DNA of 64,000 bases from Gillisella vitis (GTDB taxonomy: Bacteria; Pseudomonadota; Alphaproteobacteria; Rhizobiales; Rhizobiaceae). Below, in pieces: positions 57,733 through 64,000 of the stretch (position 1 is its first letter; each line of letters starts with the position of its first letter). The position numbers were made by a program, and so were the translations under genes. Below the pieces are notes generated by a model. It made no database searches. It was not told the DNA's origin and was given only the letters and a program-made list of their open reading frames with translations. The DNA is taken from contig NZ_CP056047.1 of the NCBI RefSeq assembly GCF_021559775.1, positions 3,534,501 to 3,598,500 on the forward strand, given 5' to 3'.

Positions 57733-59081
57733 GATCACTGCGCTTCAGGCTGGCGATCGGCTCCTTCCTGGCAATCGGGCTGGCGCTGATGGTCCTTTGG
57801 TTCTCGGTCGGTTACTTGTTCATCAACTATGTCGGTCAGCAATTCAAAACCGAGATGAATGTCACTATCAATATCATTGCCTCCCGCCTCAAGGTGGAAA
57901 ATGGCAAGATTGATATCGTCTCGCCACCCGCAGATCCGCGCTTTTCCACGGTCAGCGGCGGACGTTACTGGCAAGTATGGACGCCTGATGGCCGCAGCCT
58001 GCGGTCGCGGTCGCTCTGGGATGTGGAACTGCCCAGAACTGGATTGCATCAGGAAGGTCCATTCGATTTCAGTCGCGCGCAAGGGCCCGATGGCGAGGAT
58101 ATTTTGCTGCTCCGCAGCGAAATCAAAATTTCGGATGAGGGCATAGACTATCCGGTTATCATCTATGCCGGATTTCCTTTGGCCAATCTGATGGAGCCGC
58201 TCGATCAGCATCGGGAGCGCTCGCGTTCCGTCATGCTGATCACTGCCCTGGTTTTGCTGGGTGCGGCGCTGCTCCAGGCCCGGGTGGTATTGCAGCCACT
58301 GACACGTGTGCGAAACCAGGTGTCGATGGTCCGGGCCGGTCAGTTGCGGGTCATGGATGACGGCGTGCCGCTTGAAGTGATGCCGCTTGTCGAGGAGATC
58401 AATCTCTTGCTCACCGAGCGGCAATACACGATCGAGAAGGCGCGTAGCAGGGCCAGCGACCTGGCGCATGGATTGAAAACACCGCTGACGGTGTTGGCGC
58501 AAATGGTGCAGCATCTGCCTTCCGCCGAGCGAGAAGCGGCTTTCGAGCAAATCAACCTGGTGCGTCAGCGAGCCGACCGGCAATTGCAGGCCGCCCGCCT
58601 TGGTGTCGAGCAAATGCAGGTCACCGACATGCAAAGCCTGATAGGCAAACTGGTCAAGGTTCTTGACCCGATTGCCCGGGCGCGAGAGCTTGCCTGGGAT
58701 GTCGAGGTGGAGCAAGGCTTGGCGATTGAGGCCGACGCTGCCGATCTTGCCGAAGCGATCGGCAATATTCTCGACAATGCAACGAAATGGGCCTCCTCGG
58801 TCATTCACGTCCGCGCGTTTGGGGATCGGGACATGGCGATGATCGTCATTGGTGATGATGGGCCGGGTGTGCGCCCGCAAGACCGGCAGCAGGTGCTGCG
58901 CCGGGGCGAATTTCTGGACGCAGACCAAGGCGGCTCCGGTCTGGGGCTCGCGATCTGCGCTGATATTATGACCGCTTATGGCGGCAATCTCAGCCTGGAT
59001 CAGGCCGATATTGGCGGCTTGCTCGTCACGCTGCAATTTCCCCGCCACGGTGGCCGTCAGATTCCAGCTCACCCGATCTAA
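57726..59081 (+). CDS. Sensor histidine kinase
   Basis: A 451-residue inner-membrane kinase. Two transmembrane helices (about residues 10-35 and 165-185) bracket a ~130-residue periplasmic domain. A HAMP-like region leads to the H-box with His in SDLAHGLKTPLTVLAQM, then the N-box (AEAIGNILDNATKWA), G1 (VIGDDGPGV) and G2 (GGSGLGLAICADIM). Family similarity is to PhoQ/FeuQ-like kinases. The upstream PepSY-like gene suggests a ligand or inhibitor sensed in the periplasm. Confidence 0.93.
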   Translation: MLRSLRFRLAIGSFLAIGLALMVLWFSVGYLFINYVGQQFKTEMNVTINIIASRLKVENGKIDIVSPPADPRFSTVSGGRYWQVWTPDGRSLRSRSLWDVELPRTGLHQEGPFDFSRAQGPDGEDILLLRSEIKISDEGIDYPVIIYAGFPLANLMEPLDQHRERSRSVMLITALVLLGAALLQARVVLQPLTRVRNQVSMVRAGQLRVMDDGVPLEVMPLVEEINLLLTERQYTIEKARSRASDLAHGLKTPLTVLAQMVQHLPSAEREAAFEQINLVRQRADRQLQAARLGVEQMQVTDMQSLIGKLVKVLDPIARARELAWDVEVEQGLAIEADAADLAEAIGNILDNATKWASSVIHVRAFGDRDMAMIVIGDDGPGVRPQDRQQVLRRGEFLDADQGGSGLGLAICADIMTAYGGNLSLDQADIGGLLVTLQFPRHGGRQIPAHPI

Positions 59082-59308
59082 CGGTGGGACACTTGGCCTG
59101 GATAATTGGCTTATGCCGCCGTTTTTCTGGTGTCGGCAGGCCGCAGAAGCGATTTTTGCCTCGCACACTTGAATCCCGTTGCACTTTACCGGGCCTGCGG
59201 TTATAAGCGCCCGTCCGAACGGTCCGGCAGGGCATGCCGTGGCCGTTCTTTATGCTTGAAAACAGGCCTCGTCTGCCTGTTTCGATACAAGAACAATGGA
59301 GTAGCAAA

Positions 59309-59512
59309 ATGCCCAAGATGAAGACGAAGTCCTCCGCCAAGAAGCGGTTCAAGATCACTGCCTCCGGCAAGGTCCTGGCTGCTGCCGCTGGCAAGCGTCA
59401 CGGCATGATCAAGCGGTCCAATAAGTTCATCCGCAATGCACGCGGAACGATGGTACTTGCCGAAGCAGACGGCAAGAAGGTCATCAAGAACTACCTGCCT
59501 AACGGTCTCTGA
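59309..59512 (+). CDS. rpmI: 50S ribosomal protein L35
   Basis: 67-residue basic ribosomal protein with [18 protein letters not shown] and [13 protein letters not shown], the usual L35 pattern. I chose the ATG at 59309 (MPKMKTKSS), the family start, with a weak GGAGTAG upstream. Pairs with rplT 39 nt downstream. Its promoter must lie in 59082-59308, which shows no other gene. Confidence 0.96.
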   Translation: MPKMKTKSSAKKRFKITASGKVLAAAAGKRHGMIKRSNKFIRNARGTMVLAEADGKKVIKNYLPNGL

Positions 59513-59551
59513 GACCCTTTCGCTTTTTGGATCATTTAAGGAGATCATGAC

Positions 59552-59956
59552 ATGTCACGCGTAAAACGCGGCGTTGCCGCTCATGCCAAGCACAAGAAGG
59601 TTCTGAAGGCCGCCAAGGGCTTTTACGGCCGCCGCAAGAACACCATCCGCGCTGCAAAGGCTGCGGTGGATCGTTCCAAGCAGTTCGCCTACCGCGACCG
59701 CAAGGTCAACAAGCGCAACTTCCGCGCCCTGTGGATTCAGCGTATCAACGCAGCTGTGCGCGAGTCCGGCCTGACCTATGGCCGCTTCATCGATGGCCTG
59801 AACAAGGCTGGCATTGAAGTTGACCGTAAGGTTCTGTCCGACATGGCCATCCATGAGCCGGCAGCTTTCGGCGCGCTGGTTGAAGCCTCCAAGAAGGCTC
59901 TGTCCTACCTCAAGGACACTGGCACGAAGAACGAGTTTGAGACCGCGGTTAAGTAA
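59552..59956 (+). CDS. rplT: 50S ribosomal protein L20
   Basis: 134-residue 23S rRNA-binding assembly protein: [58 protein letters not shown] (given in part) are typical. AAGGAG lies 8 nt upstream of the ATG. It is in an operon with rpmI and ends with a strong terminator; infC is 3.9 kb upstream instead of directly adjacent as in many bacteria. Confidence 0.97.
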   Translation: MSRVKRGVAAHAKHKKVLKAAKGFYGRRKNTIRAAKAAVDRSKQFAYRDRKVNKRNFRALWIQRINAAVRESGLTYGRFIDGLNKAGIEVDRKVLSDMAIHEPAAFGALVEASKKALSYLKDTGTKNEFETAVK

Positions 59957-59990
59957 CCAGCGCGTCCCAAACTGAAATTTGGTTATTGGG

Positions 59991-60024
59991 AAACCCGCGC
60001 TGGGAGAACTGGCGCGGGTTTTTT
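59991..60024 (+). terminator. Intrinsic terminator after rplT
   Basis: AACCCGCGC and GCGCGGGTT form a 9-bp stem, followed by TTTTCATGG, separating rpmI-rplT from pheS. Confidence 0.88.
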
Positions 60025-60118
60025 CATGGTTTAACGCATTTCCGGACGCAAAACCTCTATACACTTTTGCTGGAAATGCTCTGGTGCTGGCGGCCGAACA
60101 TAGGCAGGAAAGACGACA

Positions 60119-61204
60119 ATGTCCGATCTCGAGAGTTTGAAAACATCCCTTTTAGCCGATATCGCCGCTGCCAGCGACGAGGCTGGCATTGAAGCTGTGC
60201 GTCTTGCCGCCATGGGCAAGAAAGGCTCGGTGTCCGAGCTTTTGAAAACGCTGGGCTCGATGACGCCGGAAGAGCGCCAGACCCGTGGGGCCGCGATCAA
60301 TGCGCTGAAGAATGAGATCACCGAACAGCTCACCGCTAAGAAGACAGAGCTGAAAGACGCCGCCATCAATGCGCGCCTGAAGGCCGAAACGCTGGATGTA
60401 TCCCTGCCTGTGCGCTCTTCGCCTGCCGAGCGTGGCCGCATTCATCCGATCAGCCAGATTGTCGATGAAATTACCGCCATCTTCGCCGATATGGGCTTTT
60501 CCATTGCCGAAGGCCCGGATATCGAGACCGACTATTACAATTTCACGGCGCTGAACTTCCCTGAAGGGCATCCGGCCCGCGAAATGCATGACACGTTCTT
60601 CCTGCAACCCGACGCCAATGGCGAGCGCAAAGTGCTGCGCACCCATACATCGCCGGTGCAGGTGCGCACCATGGAAGCGCAAAAGCCGCCGATCCGCATC
60701 GTCATCCCGGGCAAGACCTACCGGCAGGATTCCGACGCCACCCATTCGCCGATGTTCCATCAGGTTGAAGGTCTGGTGATCGACAAGACCGCCAATGTCG
60801 GCCACCTGCGCTGGATTCTGGAAGAGTTCTGCAAGACCTTCTTTGAAGTCGATAGCGTCACCATGCGCTTTCGCCCATCCTTCTTCCCGTTCACGGAACC
60901 ATCCTTCGAAGTGGACATCCAGTGCGACCGCTCCAGCGGCCCGATCGTCAAATTCGGCGAGGGCAAGGACTGGATGGAAATCCTCGGCTGCGGCATGGTC
61001 CACCCCAACGTGCTGCGCGCCGGTGGCCTCGACCCCGATGAATACCAGGGCTTTGCCTGGGGCATGGGCCTCGACCGCATCGCCATGCTGAAATACGGCA
61101 TGCCGGACCTGCGCGACTTCTTCAATGCCGACGTCCGCTGGATGAGCCACTACGGTTTTCGTCCATTGGACGTGCCGACATTGTTTGGTGGCTTGAGCGT
61201 TTGA
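60119..61204 (+). CDS. pheS: Phenylalanyl-tRNA synthetase alpha subunit
   Basis: Catalytic alpha subunit of the (alpha-beta)2 class II synthetase. 361 residues: an N-terminal coiled coil, motif 1 near [19 protein letters not shown], the aminoacylation-site motif 2 ([16 protein letters not shown], here [14 protein letters not shown]), [17 protein letters not shown], and motif 3 [13 protein letters not shown]. The TGA overlaps the next ATG by one base (TGATG), so the small gene that follows is coupled to pheS. Confidence 0.97.
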   Translation: MSDLESLKTSLLADIAAASDEAGIEAVRLAAMGKKGSVSELLKTLGSMTPEERQTRGAAINALKNEITEQLTAKKTELKDAAINARLKAETLDVSLPVRSSPAERGRIHPISQIVDEITAIFADMGFSIAEGPDIETDYYNFTALNFPEGHPAREMHDTFFLQPDANGERKVLRTHTSPVQVRTMEAQKPPIRIVIPGKTYRQDSDATHSPMFHQVEGLVIDKTANVGHLRWILEEFCKTFFEVDSVTMRFRPSFFPFTEPSFEVDIQCDRSSGPIVKFGEGKDWMEILGCGMVHPNVLRAGGLDPDEYQGFAWGMGLDRIAMLKYGMPDLRDFFNADVRWMSHYGFRPLDVPTLFGGLSV

Positions 61205-61623
61205 TGGAGCAAGCCGTCCTCACCGCATCGCTAACGTTAACAAGTGCTGTGATTGGCGGGGCTGTTGTCGCTTGGCTTACACATTTATTGTCTTCCAGAA
61301 GAGAGAAGTACAATAAAAGACGTGAGCTGATCGTGAAGTACCTGCTTGAAACGTATGATGCTATTGCTACACCGTCCTTTGTGAGTCCGCAGGACGAAAT
61401 GCAGGCGATTGAGCGTGCTGTTGATAGAGTTCAGGTTTTCGGTGATCCAGAGCTTTTAAGATTAACGAAGAAATACAGTGATGATCTTAAGGTAGATGGA
61501 AGTTCAAATACTACTGAATTGATGAAGTACGTGAGATCTCAAATTCGGCGTGAGCTAGGGCTAACGCCAACTTCTGAAGATTTTACGATCTTGAGATTCC
61601 ACGAGTTGAGAGAAAAGCAATGA
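61204..61623 (+). CDS. Small membrane-anchored protein of unknown function inserted in the pheST operon
   Basis: A 139-residue protein. One N-terminal transmembrane segment (about residues 6-28, [23 protein letters not shown]) is followed by a Lys/Arg-rich patch ([12 protein letters not shown]) and a soluble helical domain ([54 protein letters not shown]). It overlaps both neighbours: TGATG with pheS and ATGA with pheT. Base composition is visibly AT-richer than pheS and pheT, which points to acquisition from elsewhere. The arrangement is similar in outline to other single-anchored proteins of unknown function; I recognise no domain. Confidence 0.75.
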   Translation: MEQAVLTASLTLTSAVIGGAVVAWLTHLLSSRREKYNKRRELIVKYLLETYDAIATPSFVSPQDEMQAIERAVDRVQVFGDPELLRLTKKYSDDLKVDGSSNTTELMKYVRSQIRRELGLTPTSEDFTILRFHELREKQ

Positions 61624-64000
61624 AATTCACACTCTCCTGGTTGAAAGACCATCTGGACACCGATGCCACGCTGGATCAGGTCTGCGAGCGCCTTACCGCC
61701 ATTGGCCTTGAAGTTGAGGATGTTGATGACAAGGCGGCCTATAAGCCGTTTGTGATTGCCAAGATTTTGAGCGCGGAAAAGCATCCGTCTGCCGATCGTC
61801 TGAAAGTTCTCTCTGTCGATGCTGGCGACGGTAAGCCTGTGCAGGTGGTTTGCGGTGCGCCAAATGCGCGGGCGGGTTTGATTGGTGCGTTTGGCCGTCC
61901 GGGCATGTATGTGCCGGGGCTGGATGTGACGCTGGCGGTTGGCAATATTCGCGGCGTGGAAAGCCACGGCATGATGTGTTCTGAAAAAGAACTCAACATG
62001 TCTGACAATCACGATGGCATTATCGATCTGCCGGATGATGCGCCTGTCGGTACCTCTTTCGCCGCCTATGCAGGCATTGATGATCCGGTCATCGAGATCA
62101 ATCTGACGCCAAACCGGCCCGATTGCACCAGCATTTTCGGCATTGCCCGTGATTTGGCCGCCTCTGGCCTTGGCACGTTGAAGCAGCCAAAAGCTCCAAG
62201 CTTTGCGGTGGAAGGTGAGACCTCGGTTGAGGTCAAGCTGGAGCTGGATGATGCCAAGCTGTGCCCCGGCTTTGCCTATCGCCTCGTGCACGGCGTTAAA
62301 AATGGCCCAAGCCCGGTCTGGATGCAAAAGCGGCTGATTGCCATTGGCCTTCGCCCGATCTCGGCGCTGGTGGATGTGACCAATTACATGACCTTTGATC
62401 AAGGTCGGCCCATGCATGTGTTCGATGCCGATAAGGTCAAGGGTGTGCTGACCGTGCGCCGCGCCAAGGATGGCGAGGAAATTCTCGCGCTCGACACCCG
62501 TACCTATAAGCTAACACCCAACACCGTGGTGATTGCCGATGATAATGGCTTAGAATCCATTGGCGGTATCATGGGCGGCGAGCATTCCGGCTGCGATGAA
62601 AACACCAGTAATGTGCTGATTGAATCGGCCCTGTGGGACCCGATCAACATTGCCAAATCGGGCCGTTCGCTCGGCATCATCACCGATGCCCGCTATCGGT
62701 TTGAGCGCGGTGTTGACCCGGACTATATGGTGCCCGGCCTTGAGCGCACCACCGAGCTGGTGCTGGAGATGTGCGGCGGAAAGGCTGCAAGCGCCAAGGT
62801 GGTTGGCTATCAGGGCCACACGAAAAAGGTGGTTGATTTCCCATTCTCGGAAGTCAAGCGCCTCACTGGCCTCAATGTTTCCACCGACGAATCCCGCACC
62901 ATCCTCACCGGTCTTGGCTTTGAAGTGTCGGGCGAGGGCGAAACCGTCAAGGTGGCTGTGCCATCATGGCGGCCAGATGTGGACGGCAAGGCCGATCTGG
63001 TGGAAGAGGTCATGCGTATGCATGGCGTGGATAAGATTACGCCAGAGCCTCTACCATCCATGGGCGCGGTCAACACCAAAATCCTCACCACCTTGCAGAT
63101 CCGCACCCGCACAGCCAAGCGGGCGCTGGCCAGCCGTGGCATGATGGAAGCCGTGACGTGGTCCTTCATCTCGGCAGAACAGGCCGCTTTGTTTGGTGGC
63201 GGCAAGCCGGAGCTGAAACTGGTCAACCCGATTGCTGCTGACATGTCGGACATGCGCCCATCGCTGCTGCCGGGTCTGCTCACCGCTGCCCAGCGCAATG
63301 CCGACCGTGGCTTTGGCGATGTGGCGATTTTCGAAGTCTCCGGCACCTATGAAGGTGATACGCCCGAAGGCCAGCGTCGCGTGGCTGGCGGCGTGCGTCG
63401 TGGCACGGCATCGCTTAGCGGTGCTGGTCGTATGTGGTCCAACGCCACAAAGGGCGGCGGCAAGCCGGTGGATGTCTATGACGCCAAGGCCGATGCATTG
63501 GCCGTGCTGGAAGCCTGCGGCCTGCCCATGGGCAATGTGCAGATCGAGCAGGGTGGGCCGGAATGGTACCATCCGGGCCGCTCCGGCACCATCAAGATGG
63601 GTCCAAAGGTCGTGCTCGGCTACTTTGGCGAGTTCCACCCCAAGACGCTGGCAGCATTGGATGTTTCCGGTGCGCTCTGCGGCTTTGAGATCTATCTCGA
63701 TGCCATGCAGGAGCCGAAGAAGAAGGCCACCCGCACCAAGCCTGCGCTGGATCTCTCGCCCTTGCAGATGGTTAAGCGCGATTTCGCCTTTGTGGTCGAA
63801 AAACAGGTTGAAGCGGGCGCGATCATCAAGGCTGCCACCAGCGCCGACCGCAAGCTGATCACGGGCGTCAACGTGTTTGACGTGTTTGAAGGGGCAAGCG
63901 TTGGCGAAGGCAAGAAATCGGTGGCCATTGAAGTGCTTATCCAACCATCGGACAAGACCCTGACCGATGAGGATTTTGACGCGCTGACCAAGAAGATCGT
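61620..64000 (+). CDS. pheT: Phenylalanyl-tRNA synthetase beta subunit (partial, runs off the window)
   Basis: Begins [13 protein letters not shown] at the ATG overlapping the previous stop by 4 nt; 793 codons are in the window with no stop. Family domains: the N-terminal tRNA-binding OB domain ([31 protein letters not shown]), the B3/B4 editing domain ([53 protein letters not shown] in part), the B5 domain and the catalytic-like domain ([19 protein letters not shown]). The C-terminal FDX-ACB anticodon-binding fold ([15 protein letters not shown]) begins just before the window end. Only the final few residues are missing. Confidence 0.97.
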   Translation, partial: MKFTLSWLKDHLDTDATLDQVCERLTAIGLEVEDVDDKAAYKPFVIAKILSAEKHPSADRLKVLSVDAGDGKPVQVVCGAPNARAGLIGAFGRPGMYVPGLDVTLAVGNIRGVESHGMMCSEKELNMSDNHDGIIDLPDDAPVGTSFAAYAGIDDPVIEINLTPNRPDCTSIFGIARDLAASGLGTLKQPKAPSFAVEGETSVEVKLELDDAKLCPGFAYRLVHGVKNGPSPVWMQKRLIAIGLRPISALVDVTNYMTFDQGRPMHVFDADKVKGVLTVRRAKDGEEILALDTRTYKLTPNTVVIADDNGLESIGGIMGGEHSGCDENTSNVLIESALWDPINIAKSGRSLGIITDARYRFERGVDPDYMVPGLERTTELVLEMCGGKAASAKVVGYQGHTKKVVDFPFSEVKRLTGLNVSTDESRTILTGLGFEVSGEGETVKVAVPSWRPDVDGKADLVEEVMRMHGVDKITPEPLPSMGAVNTKILTTLQIRTRTAKRALASRGMMEAVTWSFISAEQAALFGGGKPELKLVNPIAADMSDMRPSLLPGLLTAAQRNADRGFGDVAIFEVSGTYEGDTPEGQRRVAGGVRRGTASLSGAGRMWSNATKGGGKPVDVYDAKADALAVLEACGLPMGNVQIEQGGPEWYHPGRSGTIKMGPKVVLGYFGEFHPKTLAALDVSGALCGFEIYLDAMQEPKKKATRTKPALDLSPLQMVKRDFAFVVEKQVEAGAIIKAATSADRKLITGVNVFDVFEGASVGEGKKSVAIEVLIQPSDKTLTDEDFDALTKKI

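Overview
The window is chromosomal DNA from an alphaproteobacterium of the family Rhizobiaceae (Agrobacterium/Allorhizobium/Rhizobium group). The evidence is the Rhizobiales-type gene order (irr facing fabA-fabB-fabI; rimP-nusA-ylxR-infB-rbfA-truB-rpsO-pnp; cmk-rpsA; rpmI-rplT-pheS-pheT), the presence of Irr together with an iron-control-element palindrome in front of mbfA, and rhizobial families such as DUF992, BTLCP and the FYDLN-acid protein. The species is inferred, not proven. Most of the window is high-GC, densely packed core genome.

Layout. 1-5.1 kb: M29 aminopeptidase, two small charged proteins, a cold-shock protein, xseA and a small membrane protein. 5.1-8.5 kb: a glycan-transfer locus in which a GT-C type integral membrane protein is divergent from a GT2 glycosyltransferase coupled to a GtrA-like flippase. 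8.5-12.7 kb: Gfo/Idh/MocA oxidoreductase, two aldo/keto reductases and a LysR regulator. 12.7-16.1 kb: DUF992 secreted protein, MOSC protein, recR and an MltB-type lytic transglycosylase.

16.1-28.3 kb is the accessory heart of the window. Three RTX-type calcium-binding repeat proteins (1145, 1443 and 834 residues) all lie on the minus strand. They share an identical-style C-terminal secretion region and a common 11-nt leader placed exactly 7 nt before each start. One intact GT61 (DUF563) glycosyltransferase and one broken copy face the second and third RTX genes. The arrangement looks like an amplified [GT61 -> <- RTX] cassette in which one GT61 copy has been lost. The second RTX gene carries a near-perfect 684-bp tandem duplication. 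No type I secretion ABC transporter lies nearby.

28.3-41.9 kb: an MFS exporter, then the translation/transcription block rimP-nusA-ylxR/L7Ae-infB-rbfA-truB-rpsO-pnp and an RsmC-like methyltransferase. A recognisable sigma70 promoter followed at once by an intrinsic terminator precedes rimP and suggests attenuation. 41.9-46.8 kb: fabI, fabB and fabA (unsaturated fatty-acid synthesis) divergent from irr, then a YicG-type channel and a small secreted protein. 46.8-54.9 kb: MHS-family transporter, tRNA-Ala(GGC), FYDLN-acid protein, cmk, rpsA, mbfA with an Irr box, a BTLCP cysteine protease homologue and an alpha/beta hydrolase. 55-64 kb: infC with an AUU start, a PepSY-like protein plus two-component pair, rpmI, rplT, pheS, an unfamiliar AT-richer gene translationally coupled between pheS and pheT, and the 5' part of pheT running off the window end.
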